This document shows, in pieces, positions 1 to 12,899 of a stretch of DNA of 64,000 nt; position 1 is the first letter of the stretch; each line of letters begins with the position of its first letter. This DNA comes from Lumnitzera littorea (taxonomy: Eukaryota; Streptophyta; Magnoliopsida; Myrtales; Combretaceae). The position numbers and the translations under genes were made by a program. The stretch lies in assembly GCA_024138015.1 (NCBI GenBank), contig JAMXBB010000009.1:39058344-39122343 (forward strand). Direction: 5' to 3'. The notes beneath the pieces are model-generated. The model had not been told where the DNA came from. It did no database searches and was given only the letters and a program-made list of their open reading frames with translations.

Positions 1-2239
1 ATCTGATTTTTATGATCTTGTACTCAATTTGTATCGTTTTCGAAGGTACTTTCATGTAGTGAATCTATTTTGGATTTTAGGACTCACATTTTCTATTATG
101 AGCCTAGACGGTTACGAATTTATTTATTTTTTGCCAAATGTTCTTAATTATTATTTTGACTTTTTTTTTAATAATTTTATTTATTTTTAATAATGGCCTT
201 AAATCATTTCTAAATTTTTGCATTTTCTAAATATTTTTATTTTTGGGTCCTTTTTGTCATAATTTCTTTATTTCACCATTTTAAGCCCAAATCATTAATT
301 ATCTTAATTTTTGTTATAATTGTAATTTTCTAATTAATTTATTATTATTCTCTTATTATTTTTGTAATTTGCAATTTTAATCAAAAAAATTAGGAGATGC
401 TAACGTAGCAACCTCTTATTGGTTCAAGATTTAATTTTCTTTTCTTTATTTTTTATTTTTACCAATTTATAATATTAATATATACATAGATAACATTTTA
501 AAATAATTAAATAATAGAAAATTCATTTCCATATTCCTTGTGATGTTCACATCCAACATGTGTATATATGTATATATATATGTATATTTATTTATACTTA
601 TTAATCTATTTTTAGGAAAGTAAAGTACTAATATATATATGTATTTTTCGATATATGTACATATGTAAATATTTATACTATGTTATATATATATATATAT
701 TTATTTATTTATTTAAACCTTGGAAAAATAGAGTAATGTATATATACCTTTATACTATTTCGCATTATTTTCATACATACGTATATTGAGGTAAGTATAT
801 TTAATATTACTTATATTTACAAGTCCTATAGATATATATAAATGAATTGTATATATATATATATATATATATACACACTAAATATGTATAACATATATAT
901 ATATAGATAGATATATTTAAGTGTATACATGCATATTTAAGAAGAGGAAAATTTACACATATATTCAAATACATGTATTTATAATTTCTATTACAAATGA
1001 TGCTAAAAACACATATAGCTCCTACTACATATTTTCAATACATACAATACGAACAAGTACATATTAACATAAAAGAAATACACAAAAATTTACATTACCA
1101 AAGAAAAACAATAATAATATAACATAAGGTATTATTTCATTACTTTTGATCTTGAAACTTTTGGAAAGAAATCCCCTTTATTTCCTTTTTAATGTTGGTA
1201 GAAAGTAAGGATGGTAATGGAGTGAATTGTAGGGGTTGAAATTCAGTGATGATTGAAGAAAAAAGAAAAAAAACCAAGGGAATAAAAGTTGGAAAGAGAG
1301 AGAGGGAATGTTAATCCAAAAGAAGGAAGAAAGACTTGATTTTTTGTTATAAATTTGTAGAAGAAAATAAAAGTGGAAGAGAGTTCTTGACATGCACACT
1401 TGGCTGATGGTGGAGAAAGAAGGAAATGGAAAAAGAAAGGAAAAAGAAAAGAAGGAGGGATAAGAAAAGAAGATAAAGATAAGATGAAAATGATATTTAT
1501 TGACTTTGTTTCAAACTTTCCTCACATGAGATATTTATAATGGACACTTGTACAACCAAAAATGGGAGGAGAATAAGAAGAAAAGAAGAAAGGAAAAAGG
1601 AAAGAAACAAAAGAAAGAAAGAAAAAATGCTTTTTGACTTTTCTTAAAGTGTTTCCAACTTTTAGATAATATTTAAAATGAATTCTAATGTAACTATGGA
1701 AGAAAATATGGAATGTAAAATTAATACATACTACATAATATATAAGCATAAAGTATGTAGTGAAATTAAATCAAAATAATTAAATCAATATAAAACTAAC
1801 ACACACATATATATACACACATACATGGTATTATAAATAATCATAAGATAATAGTTGTAATTTTATTAATTTATTTTGTTCATTTAGTACTCTTTATGTA
1901 TATTAATATTTAGAAATTATTTCTATTCATTCGTTAGCGATAGATTAGGCATTTATCACAATTAGGATAAATTTATATATTTTATAAACTTAAGGTTTTG
2001 ATTTTAGGATTTTTATCCAATTTGGATTCCATTTCTTATATTTACACATACACAGGGTTCTAGATTTTTGTTTGCAATTAGGGTTTTGTTTAATATATTA
2101 GTGTTTTCATATTCATTTTAGGTTTTGAATTTAAAATTTTAATCAGTTTTAAATTTATCAATTTTGTTGACTTGGGGAAATTATCTATAGCACTTAAGTT
2201 CAACTCTATACTTAAAAAGCTAAATTTGCAAAATTTACA
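1..2239 (-). mobile_element. Partial long LTR of a retrotransposon, cut by the window edge
   Basis: Read on the minus strand, this segment begins at 2239 with TG followed by a TGTAAA...GCAAATTTAG terminus. That is the same kind of terminus as the solo LTR at 18068. The resemblance continues inward: the AT-rich stretch at 1920-2200 matches the reverse orientation of 18100-18460, the purine-rich block at 1180-1640 matches the pyrimidine-rich block at 18530-18620, and the TA-type microsatellites at 540-1000 match those at 18980-19700. The far end of the LTR lies outside the window, so it cannot be told whether it belongs to a complete element. Short open frames inside it are low-complexity artefacts. 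The family assignment is seen by sequence comparison; the class (Ty3/gypsy, long-LTR type) is inferred. Confidence 0.65.
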
Positions 2240-4919
2240 ATAATAAACTTTAAAGAGGAGAAGAAGAAAGTAAATTTTAACTATAAATTGTTTCATCAAT
2301 GTGCTCCTAATACGTCAGCAATAAGCATAGTTCACAGTTCAATTAATTATTTAAATTAAAAAATAATACACATTTCTCCAACAATATTATTAGTTTCTTT
2401 TCATTTTCTCTCTCTCTCTCCTCTTTTTTTTTTTCATTTTAGATGTACTTAAAATATTAATAGTATTAGCTATTACTTATTATTATTACATATTACACTA
2501 AGAATTAATTAGCTATGAAGTAAACTAAATTCTAACTCAAACTCTTTTTTTTTTTTTTTTTAAGTCAATGCAGGCCAACTAGCCTTAAAATGAGTTGGCT
2601 TGCTTTAACTAATGAGTAAAAGTGAGGAAAGCTAAAAAACCACACATTTAAGTAGGTCAAAAAATTTTAACCTAACTAGCATTTTTTTGCGACTTATGTA
2701 GGTCAACCTACATGGCCCATCTTGCTTTCATAACTCTAGTTATGATTGATTTTACTTAGGGATTGATGCATAATTGTACGATTTTTTGGGGGTGAGGGCA
2801 AATTATTTTAATTGAGTCAATACTAAAAGCATCTATAAGAAAATATTCACATATTATTATACTTATATTACATCTTATATGTATATATATATATATATAT
2901 ATAGAATTTTGTTAATAATTGCACTTGAAACATTTTCTAAAACTTTATAGGATGGAAAATTTGCTAACAAAATTATTACAAATTTTTTGTGCATTCCATA
3001 AGATGTTAAAAGAATAAACTTTTTACCTTTTTATTATAATATATGTACTAATTGAAAATCTAACTACCAAATTATAGAGAAAAATAAAATTAATATATAA
3101 AACTTGTATAAATTTTTTTTTCAGTAAAAATAGGGTAGAAAAAAAATATTTGAATGTGAAATTACAAGTATAGCAAAAAGAGAAAATAAGTATAAATATA
3201 AGTTTCTTATGTTTCTTTTCATGATAATTTTGCATATTTTTTTAATTAGTAATGCTAAAAAGAATTCCTTTGGGATATAAGTTCTTATATAATCAATCAT
3301 TCAACAATTAACATTCATGACCATAACACTAATTATAAAAGAAATGCTACTAAACGAAGTCCTAGCTTATATTATGCACCAATAATTTAAGCAACAATAT
3401 TAAAACAACTACAAGCAAAGTAATTGTTATTAGTGGTGTACGATTAATAAAAAATTACAATTCAAGAGAATTTATTTAGTTAAATATAATTTTATAATAG
3501 ATAGATTTAATGCCATAAGTTACTATGAAAAAAAAAAGGGTTGGAAAAAATAGCAAAAGGACAATATCATTTTAGTAATAAATGCATTTTGAAAAAAATA
3601 ATGTCACTCATAAGATTTAAAGGCAAGACCTCTTCTTTATAAGACATACATTTAACCACCTAATCATATTGAATATTATGATATGATTTGCTCTTTAAAA
3701 TATGTATATATATAATATGATATATAATTTTTTTTTCCTTTTTAGAGAAAATTAACTTTTCCTATATAGATTTCGAGACTAAAAGAATATATTTCAAGAT
3801 GAGTTGGATATCATAACATTAATAGATGAAGTACAAATTAGTACTTCGAAAGGATGGAATCAAAAGATGTGAATATTACTGATAATATCATTCATAGTAC
3901 TGTAGCATTATCAATAATGGCATTTGTAGTAATGATGATCATGATGATGATGAAGGTGGTAACATGAGAGTTGACTGTAGCTTTAATGATGATAATGCAA
4001 CTGCTTATTAATGATCTAGTTCAGCTTTTATTTTACCATAGTGCATTATATTATAATATAATTTTTTATTGGCATCACTATAGGTATTTTAATTTTATGC
4101 ATTAGCATAATAATTTGTGCTTGATGATTTGTACTATAACTACATTCTAACTAAAATTTATATTCAATTTCTTTATTACCATAATATATTTCAAGTATTT
4201 TATAATTATTATAAGAATATTTACTATTTTTAAAAGCTAGTTTACAAAACTTGTGGAGAGTTATGTTTTTAGGTCCCGATTTTGTAGACCTCTTGGTGAT
4301 TCCATGTAGAATTACAAATTTGATAACCTTAATTCAAGTAATCCTCTAGTTTTTTGAAATTGTGTTAGACTCTTTATTAACCTCGATTGTCTTTTTTAAG
4401 TGAATAAGAAATGAGAAAGGCTTTAATAAAAGTGATGTGCAATATGAAGTGCTTAGTAGTGGCTATGAGATAATAAAAAGTTGACAAATTAGGGTTCTTT
4501 TAACCATCAATAATAGCTTTCATAACATAGTAGATGATTTGTCAAAATTTTACATATTGTTTGCTATTAAATATTATAAAAATTATAGCAAAGGATAACA
4601 ACATTTAGAGGAAAATTCAAATAGGGAATCAACATTTTAAAAAGATAAAATAAGGAATCAATATTTTAGTGAGTGATTAAAATAAGAGATTGCCATTAGC
4701 TTAGTTTAATGTGTCCATTAGGTGGCATAGGGCACTCACATAGCATACACGAGGCTCTTAAATATAGGCACTTATATGTAAATTTAAATAATAAATAAAT
4801 GGAAAAAACTTTTAAAAATATATAAAAATAAAAAAATGAAGAAAATTATGAAAATAAAAAAAGAAATAAGGAAATATTAAAATAAGAAAAACTAAAAAAA
4901 AAATAAAACTTGATATTAT
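2240..4919. other. AT-rich spacer without a recognisable gene
   Basis: No coding region is supported here. It holds homopolymer and TA microsatellite stretches (for example about 2881-2902), a short GAT/ATG trinucleotide run near 3940-3955, and at about 3600-3670 on the minus strand a sequence reminiscent of a tRNA-derived SINE (an A-box-like TTAGGTGGTTAA and a downstream GGTCTTG...AAATC). The SINE reading is weak and based only on those two short motifs. Confidence 0.5.
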
Positions 4920-5402
4920 AATATAAATATAATAGATAACATTATAATTAAATTTTTGGTCGAAATGTGACATATATAATACAATATAATATATTGTAAT
5001 ATAAATATAATATATATAATAATAATATAATATGAATATAGCATAATTAATTATATTATGTAGAAAATTTTAAAAATAAAAAATTAAAGAAAAGGAAAAA
5101 CCTACAGAATATTAAAAAAAATAAAATAAAACCAATCACCCTTGCCCATGAGGTGGTTGATTTTTCTTTTATTTTCTACAACTTTTTACTTTTTTAATTT
5201 TTAATTTTCTATGTAATATAATTAATTATATTATAATATATATTATATTCATATTGTATTATATGTTTATTGTATTTATATTATATTATTATCGCATATA
5301 TTATATTTATATTACATTATATTATATAGTATTATATATGTTACATTTGGACCAAAATTTTAATTATAATATTATCTATTTTATTTATATTATACTATTA
5401 GC
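4920..5402. repeat. Long AT-rich inverted repeat (near-palindrome, about 480 bp)
   Basis: The left arm (about 4920-5125) and the reverse complement of the right arm (about 5160-5402) agree over most of their length. Matching blocks include GATAACATTATAATTAAA on the left against GATAATATTATAATTAAA from the right, TTTTTGGTCGAAATGTGAC against TTTTGGTCCAAATGTAAC, and a long TATAATATAA-rich stretch. The centre lies near 5140, where CAATCACC and GGTGGTTG form the inner stem around a short loop. If transcribed it would fold into a very long hairpin. It may be a foldback or MITE-type element. No target-site duplication was identified. Confidence 0.8.
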
Positions 5403-5494
5403 TTTTAATATACCCATAGTGTAATTTTCCTTTAAATATTAAGTACTCTATATGTAATGTTATGCCTAATAAATCTTTTTTCACATAGACCATG

Positions 5495-6624
5495 TGATCA
5501 GGATCAAATTTCAACCTCTTCCACAAAGTATCCAAGCTCTCCTACTAAGCACCAAGTTGTTAGGTGAAGGCCTAATTTAGGGAAGAAGTCAAGGCATTCA
5601 AGTAGAAAAGCAATTAAGCAAGCTTAGGTTCAAGTGACCTAATGGGCCATTAGTAAGACATCAACCGAGCTATCTGACCATCTAGGTAAAAGGCTCACTG
5701 AGCTCATCTCTTCATGGTAAGCATGAGCCACTTAGTTTGGATAATAATGGAGCAAGATTATCTATCTTACTTAGCCTTTTGAAATTAGATTAAACTCATG
5801 CCTCCCAATAGTAAGAGCTTAGACCTCCATAACAAGAGCTCATCCCAATCACTAGTAAGCCATCCTTCACCTAGTTTAAACTTACACCTTGGTTAGGGTT
5901 AGAAGCACACGAACCAGCTCCGACCTATTTTTCTAATCACCCTAGTTGTTCCATGTTGCTAGATTTGAGGTACAATAAAATGTGCATTAATTATACTTAG
6001 TTTGGTTATTTTATTTATTTTCCCTTTGTGGGCCACTTCTAAGGTTTTGTACACTTGTAAATATTTATGATACTACCACTAAGGTTCTAGGACTAGTATA
6101 AATATTAAACTTTGTAAATAGCAGCCATTAATGAAGAATCTTACTCAAAGTTTATTATACTCCTCTAATTAGGAAACTTACTTGTCTTCCTAGAATAAGA
6201 TTCTACATTTGTTATTGCCTACTAATAGAGTAAATAATGTCCTCCCTTTTGACTACCAAGAGTCAAAAACTTTTGGTGAAGGCCAGTTGAGTGAAACTAT
6301 TTCCTCTTTAATCCATTCAAATTCTTATCATTCTTTTTTATGTTGTATTGAACCACTTCTTTAGGTTGTAGTGTGTCATACATCTAATTCCCCTAAAACT
6401 CATGCATTGATTTAGTGTTCCTAAGTTATATCAAACCCTATTTCAATCACAACCCAATTCGTATATGTTTTTAGTGTGTAATATATAACCACATTCACAT
6501 CTATATACATTTATTTTCCTATTTAAGTATCAAAATCCTAAAACCCCAAAGACTCATGTTCATTCCTCTTCTTTCCATACTACACATTGTTTCAAATCCA
6601 AGCCCATTAGTCTAAGGCATATCA
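5495..6624 (+). repeat. 5' LTR of the outer gypsy-like element
   Basis: It starts at TGATCAGG and ends near CATATCA. It aligns over its full length with 13769-15767 once the insertion at about 14326-15270 is removed. The two copies are clearly diverged by many substitutions and small indels, so the insertion is old. A TATA-like AGTATAAATATT lies near 6096. Confidence 0.7.
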
Positions 6625-7239
6625 TATTTTAGTATTAAAGTTATGGATTCGACACGCGTTTGAGAGAATACTTCAAAATCCATTTGCAATTCTTCATGCT
6701 TCAATAGTAAGTCGTGTCTCCTACATTTTATTTGCGATTGTTAGTGGGTTTTAGTTGCTATAATTGTATCGTTGTTACTTTTTAAGCTAATTGTGTTGAT
6801 TTTTCTTACCTTTTAGAGTTGTGGTAAGGTTGTTAGTTGTAATAGTTTAACTTTAGGTAGTTGTAGATTAGAAGGTTGTGCAAGTTTGAATGTCATTGTT
6901 GTTAATGTTCTACTTTTTCAACAAATTGCCCTAGAGAAGTCAAAGTAGATTATATGTATAAGATGTCAAGAGAAAGTTTATATTATGGTGGTGATAGCAT
7001 AGGAGGAAGTTTAAAATGAAGAGTTAATGACTTGAAATATTAGTTGCAAATTATAACAGAATTATAGCAACAACTATTTGGATTAGTCTAATGTCAACAA
7101 AGAATTAGCTGAGGCAACAAAAGAAAAAACTTGTATGAAAGAAGTAATAGATTCTAATAAGCTCGAAAGAAATTATAACAAGCTTAGAAGAGATCATGAC
7201 AAGTACGAAAGAGCACTAATCTAATCTGAATTGACCCAA
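6625..7239. other. Internal leader of the outer element
   Basis: This lies between the 5' LTR and the nested minus-strand element. No open frame or recognised domain is visible. A tRNA primer-binding site right after the LTR could not be matched with confidence. Confidence 0.35.
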
Positions 7240-7632
7240 CCTAATTTGAGTTGACCTAGTTAAGTTAACCTTCCTGCTCTAACTTAATTAATCTAACTGA
7301 TCTGTCCTTAATGGCTTTTCGCATAAGGATCACTTCAAGAGGTCTCTTAAGAGGTCCTTACACTAAGAGCTCTTTAAAAGGTCTTCACATGAGCTGATCA
7401 ACATATCTTCACATAGAAAGCTCTCTAGTAAGTCTTTGTAAGAGCTCGTGAATAGGTCTTCATAGTACAAAGAGCTCATAAGTAAGTCTCCAACACATGT
7501 AAAGCTCATAAATAGGTCTTTAACATATGAATAGCTCATAAACATGTCTCAACACACAAAAAGCACTTGAGAAGATCTCTACCATAGCACAAAACTTGGC
7601 AATAAGTTAGCCCAATACCCCATAGCCTATCA
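7240..7632 (-). repeat. Truncated 3' LTR of the nested minus-strand element
   Basis: It matches only the first roughly 400 bp (minus-strand orientation) of the LTR at 11323-12269. Similarity stops near 7240, where the other copy continues for about 500 bp more, so this LTR has lost its outer part. It starts, on the minus strand, with TGATAGGCTATGGGG. Confidence 0.7.
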
Positions 7633-8171
7633 TACCCTCGCTCTTGGAGAAGTTTTGACCTAAAACTTAGTAATGGGTTACTTTAAACTCCACTTGGATC
7701 AAAAACTAACATTAAAAAATAAAGCATAAGCATGTTAAAGTAACAAAGCTCCTCTATCAATGTAATCATAATCCAATGCTCTTTCCACTCATCGTGAGCT
7801 CAATCAATCAAACTCTTCATTATGTATCCTTCCTTCCATTTCTCATGTATTCGATTAACTACACCCAGGAAATTTTAGCAACTATCAATCAAGGGCAATA
7901 ACACAATCTCAAGGTCATACAAAATATCATAAACTCACAGATCCTATGCAAGTAAGACCTCAAATTGTTATTTGAACCCAAACACTTCCAACACTTCATG
8001 CTCTACTAACTTGGATCTTACAACCCCTTCATTTATAGTAATTAACATCCCCTCTACTTCCTTACAACACAATCTTTCTTCTTCCCATCTACAAATCTCA
8101 AACTCTTCCAACTCAAGAGTGGCAAAAGTAAGCATAACACATCCTCAATTCATATATCCATCATTGGGACC

Positions 8172-9130
8172 TCAATAAACACCAACCAACAATCTATAAT
8201 AACTCATAAGCACAATACTACTATAACTCATAGGCACGATACTACTATAGCTCATATCAAGACCAAATAAGCTCATCATAGGATTAGGATAAAAGAGCCT
8301 GATATATGGAAGGCAAATATGATAGTACCTATAGTCATCATTTGTAGCATGTATGGTAGGTAATGGAACTACATCTAGAACATAGGTATCTAGCTGCAAT
8401 CCAACTTGGTCATCTTTAGGTGTAATGGAGGGCAAGGTACTTCTTAGCTCATGACCTTCCTATTACTCACCTCTTTAGCTACCTTCACCTCCTTAACTTC
8501 TGTTTCTTTATCCTTTGATTCTTCCTCCTCAACATTCTCTAATTTAATAGTCCTTTGTTGCTTTATTTCATCTCTTAGCATTTGGATTTGAGTCTTCAAC
8601 TACACAAACATACTAGAAAGAATTGAACCCTTAGCTTGATGAGAGGATTCAATCCTTAAGGCTAGCTGGATAGCCTCGATCAAAGAATAAACTCTATGGG
8701 AATTAATATTTCTAGCAATCTCAAGATTCAAACCTCTTATAAATCAAGATATTTAAGTTGAATGAGACTCATATAATCTACATTACCTCAAAAGCATCAA
8801 GTATTCCACAATGTACTCTTTAACACCCATATGTTTTTGCCCTAAGGTTAACAATCTTTCATACAACTCATCTCGACAGTGCCAGAGTAAAAATTTCCTT
8901 CACATCAAACGCTTTATTTCACACCATGTAATAATCTCAAAGTTCCCTCTCTCAAATCTTTGATCTATTATATCCTTCCACCATATCACTGCAAAGCCCT
9001 TCAATAAGTTCATAACTACACATACCTTTTTACGCTCCAGGTAAGAGTAATCTTCAAGAACTTGATGAACCCGGAATTCTTAGTCCAAATGCATCTAAGG
9101 GTCCATATCCGTCAAATTAAGGTAACTCGA
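8172..9130 (-). pseudogene. Decayed gypsy gag (retrotrans_gag) of the nested element
   Basis: On the minus strand the classic plant gypsy gag order can be followed across stops. First comes a remnant of the segment with the DP.F/DW motif near 9100. Then KVCVVMNLLKGFAVIWWKD at about 9030-8960, corresponding to the usual K.A...L.G.A..WW segment. Then RKFLLWHCRDELYERLLTL and GVKEYIVEYLMLL at about 8900-8820, corresponding to RFLP..Y...L...L.QG...V.EY..EF. A Lys/Glu-rich tail follows (8500-8630), and an open stretch of 87 codons at 8172-8435 without recognisable motifs. In-frame stops show it is not functional. Confidence 0.65.
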
Positions 9131-9249
9131 CTTCAATATCAAAAATTGTTACATCCTCATAGTCATAACAATGTCCATGTCAAGCATTATAAGCTATATT
9201 GATTTAATTCTCAATTCAGCAATTTTGAATTAAAATCAAGAATTGGACA

Positions 9250-11060
9250 ATAATCAATGCTTCCGATCTATTTCAATACGTGTGTAACAATTAGTGAGTT
9301 TGTGTAAATTCGGCACTTCAAAAACTAGGCATTGTACTATTACTCAACTACTCATCAACCTATAAGGAGACAATAGCTTGGCAACTCGAAAAAAGAGAAC
9401 GATGCAACAATTACAGCTTTGCAAATTGAGAGTAATAGCTCGGCTTGGTCACAAGTCCACATTACACCCTCTACCAAACAATTCACCACGCATGCTAGTA
9501 GCTCGAGTACAAAACTTCACCCGTTCTGCTTGTACGAAAACAAACTGCCGGCCAAATCTTAACTTCTCCATACGTGTTCACTCAATTAGGACGGCACACA
9601 TTAATTCACCAAAGATAGCAACAACTTTAGGCAGCACGCTTCAGCACTTAAGTAGTTCTATAGCTATGGAAAAGGACAACTTTCGCAATACGGTACACAC
9701 TCAATTTGTAGTCACTACAGATCGGAATTTGGATAGCTTTTATCTCATTTCAACTCGGCTTTTGCATACAAAGCTCGAACGCTTACGAATTAAGCGGCAC
9801 CTTATGATAGCAAGCTCAAATGTACGGTACGGCTTGGTGATTATTTGGTAACGGCGCAGTAGCTCGGATGTACCTTCAACCGTCCAACGTGAAATGCTTT
9901 TAGCACGATGACCCACGCACTTCATACGACAGTTTTAATACTACACTTCGAACAATTTAGTTTGGCAAGTTATCATCCGATCAAGTTCACTTCCTGACTC
10001 CACGACTGGCTTGGCACGAATTCAACAGCAACTATTCATACGAAAGGCAACAACTGCACTTCAAATGACAGTAGATTGGACTTCACCTTAAATAGCTTAG
10101 ACGTGTACTATTCAGTTCGGCAATGAATTTTGGCCTGTATAGCACCTGCAGTCTTCATCAATCTCAATTGAAGTCGCAAAATCGCAGCACCCAATAACAC
10201 CTATTGAGGCGTACGCAGCCGTCAACCAACTCTGATGGCCGCCAAACCCAAATCATAGACCGACTCTCACACGCCGTTGCTGTAAACCAAGTGTCCATCG
10301 AGCACCAACACTCTTCAAGACACTCAGTCACGCACGCACAACGGCCAATTTCCAGAGGAAACAAGGCAACACATACACATCGACGAAATTGCAGCACAAC
10401 ATTAACTCACTCACGCAATGACGGAACCACCTGCAACACTCCCGACGGCTTCACCAATTCTAAAGAACACACATGGGTAAACACTCAGTCACTGCCACAA
10501 CACCACAGTTCACACGCTTCTTTCAGGCACCAACTATAAACCATGACGGACACGCCCCACTCACAGCGCACATTATGATGCACTTCACAAGCCCCAACAA
10601 ACTACCTACTGTTATTTCATCCCTGCAACCATAAATCGACCACCACTACACCAAGGAAAGCCACCACACAATAACTCAGGACTCTCTCGCTGCGCACGAC
10701 TGTATGAAATGGCAGCGCCACCACACTGTGCAATCACAGTCACATGGATACCTGCAAAAATCGCAGCAAAACCCAGCACCTTCACCTGTGATTTTTTTAA
10801 GAATTATAGTTGCAATATAGCACTTCCACAGGGTCTTGCGTACTCAATTCTACGTGAACAACGCCAAAATGCCCTGGCCTCACCAATACCCCCTCACATA
10901 CTCGTACAACACCTTTTAATTAGACTACTATACTTTTACTCTTTTACTTTTTTACTTTTTTTAACATTCCTCAAACAAAATACTAGAATTCAACCCATTT
11001 CGTCCTATACAAGCCCTACTGAATGTCGATAACCAGTTTAAGAGCACCAATCCAACAATT
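9250..11060. other. GC-richer non-coding block inside the nested element
   Basis: This roughly 1.8-kb block sits between the primer-binding site and the gag of the nested minus-strand element. It stands out by composition: it is much richer in G and C, and in CAC/CGC words, than the surrounding DNA. Open frames on both strands (the longest 157 codons at 9378-9851, starting at TTG) show no recognisable domain and are best read as chance frames in stop-poor, GC-richer DNA. It could be a long untranslated leader of the element or a captured foreign segment. Confidence 0.5.
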
Positions 11061-11310
11061 CCTCTTTTGGGTCCCTCAAAATTTGTTACAAAAGATATTT
11101 CATAGTGTTGCAATTTAAGACACTCGAAAGTTCCAGGTGTGAACAATTCCAGATACCGAATATTGAAATATAGAGAATTGAGTTCCTCAAATATGAATAC
11201 CAACAAGCCTAGAAATTAAATCTCTCCATCATCATACTTCTTTCCTTCACATTCAAAGCAGCACCTTATCAAAACTTAAGAATTCTCAGCCCTATTCAAA
11301 GCCTAAAACT

Positions 11311-11320
11311 ATGATACCAA
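11311..11320 (-). promoter_or_regulatory. Primer-binding site (initiator Met-tRNA type)
   Basis: TTGGTATCAT, two bases inside the inner end of the right-hand LTR of the nested element. It matches the start of the common plant TGGTATCAGAGC primer site and fixes the element's orientation as minus. Confidence 0.7.
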
Positions 11321-11322
11321 GA

Positions 11323-12269
11323 TGATGAGCCTCAGAAGAGGTTTTACTTATGCGTGGATGAGTCCTTCAAAAAAAGCTACCGAAGAAGGAATGAGTATGG
11401 GTTTGGATGGAAAAACATAAAAAGAAAAAGGTTAAGCCTTGTGAGCTACTCATAGCACTCACGAACCAACATTTCTCTAAATGTGGCGTACTAATCTAAA
11501 ATGATAAGTTTCTTGTCGACATTACCATGCTCAAGGGTTGCTACGAGCTGGGGAAGAAGAACTTCACAAGGAAAAACTGAAAAGGAAAATTTCATTAATC
11601 TATCATAAGTCTCCCTAAAACCCTGCACACATGAGCTATTTGTACATGATGCCAAAGATGTAAATAAAATCACTTAGAGGATGCGCTAGTAGCGTTCCTG
11701 TAAATATAAAACAAAACATGAGGTAAATTTGGGAACAATATAAGAAATAGAAAGTGCAAATAACATAGCTAAAAATAGGTAATCAAATGAGTTGTTCAAG
11801 TGATGAGTTGTTGAGCTGGGCTGATGAGTTGCTAGGACTTTAATGACCTGTTATGAGCTGACTTGTAACTTTAGCCATCTTGTTTGTGCTTACTTAAATC
11901 GACTTGACCTAATCTGAGCCAACCTTCTTGTTCTGACCCAATTGATCCATCCTATCTATCCTTGATGGCTTTTCCCATAAATAGTACTTCAAGAGGTCTT
12001 CATATAAGCTCCCTAAGAGGTCCTTACACCAAGAGCTCTTTAAAAGGTCTTCACATGAACTGATCAACATATCTTAACATGGAGAGCTCTCTAGTAGGTC
12101 TTCATAAAAGCTTGTAAATAGGTTTTTATGGTATAAAGAACTCATAAGTATGTTTCCAACACATGTAGAGCTCATAAACAAGTCTTTGACACATAGAGAG
12201 CACATGAGAAGGTCTTTGCCATAACCCCAAACTTGGTAGTGAATTACCCTAGTACCCCATAGCTTATCA
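11323..12269 (-). repeat. 5' LTR of the nested minus-strand element (about 947 bp)
   Basis: It is bounded on the plus strand by TGATGAGCC at 11323 and ...CTTATCA at 12269, giving TG...CA ends in both orientations. The primer-binding site lies directly beside its inner end. Its outer 400 bp are repeated at 7240-7632. Open frames inside (for example 12074-12346 on the minus strand) come from the repeated word AGAGCTC...AGGTCTT and are not genes. Confidence 0.7.
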
Positions 12270-12899
12270 ATGGTGAACTTGGATATAATAGAAGTGATGA
12301 CACTAAGGTTAATCAAAGAGCTTGCAGAAGATGAGACAAGCCTCAAATTGTAAAGTGAGGACTTGTAAACATTAAACTCATGCTACCAACCTACAGTAAT
12401 AGTAGCCCATTAGATAAGTACCTAAACTAAGTTCCTCGAGTCAAAAAAATTTTTTAAGTGTTATGGGTATGATAAAAAAAAAAACAAAGTCTAGCTTGCC
12501 TCTTTTTCTTTTATAGAATATGTTAGTCTATAGTAGAACAAGTTAGTTGCCAAGCGAGCTAACAAAGGAGCCCATTTGATCTTAGAGACTCATGAAGAGG
12601 TTAATGGGCCAATGTTTTGTCTTGAGCAATTACAAGTAGGAAATACTCCACACTCTAACACCTTAGGTAAGGATGAAATAGTGTTAAAGAGTATTTATAA
12701 GTGTTTAAGACTTTAATAACCCATTGTGAAGTGTAAGAGCCACAAGACTGAACAATTGTAAGATTCTTAAGAGGACTTCGAGAAGACATAACCGATGTGG
12801 TAGAACTATAACCCTTCAACTCTTTCGATGACATAATTAACTTAGCCATCAAAGTTGAAAGACAACATTGGAGAAGACAATAGAAACCACCTCCATCTT

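Larger units (their letters stand above)
7240..12269 (-). mobile_element. Nested Ty3/gypsy-like retrotransposon, minus strand
   Basis: The right-hand (5') LTR spans 11323-12269 and a truncated left-hand (3') LTR spans about 7240-7632. The two share, in the same order, TTCAAGAGGTC, AGAGCTCTTTAAAAGGTC, TGATCAACATATCTT and CCCCATAGC. Just inside the right LTR, at 11320-11311 on the minus strand, is TTGGTATCAT, a good match to the primer-binding site for initiator Met-tRNA used by many plant retrotransposons. Just inside the left LTR, at 7652-7633 on the minus strand, is a purine-rich tract ending AGCGAGGGTA. A decayed gag lies at about 8640-9130. No protease, reverse transcriptase or integrase was recognised, so this copy looks non-autonomous. 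It sits inside the outer plus-strand element and is therefore younger than it. Confidence 0.75.

Noticed and set aside
1178..1749. Minus-strand frames rich in Phe and Ser
   Set aside because: Translations of a purine-rich low-complexity block in an LTR.
9378..10539. Plus-strand frames of 157 and 111 codons
   Set aside because: They lie in the GC-richer block of a minus-strand retrotransposon and show no domain; the longer one starts at TTG. Treated as chance frames.
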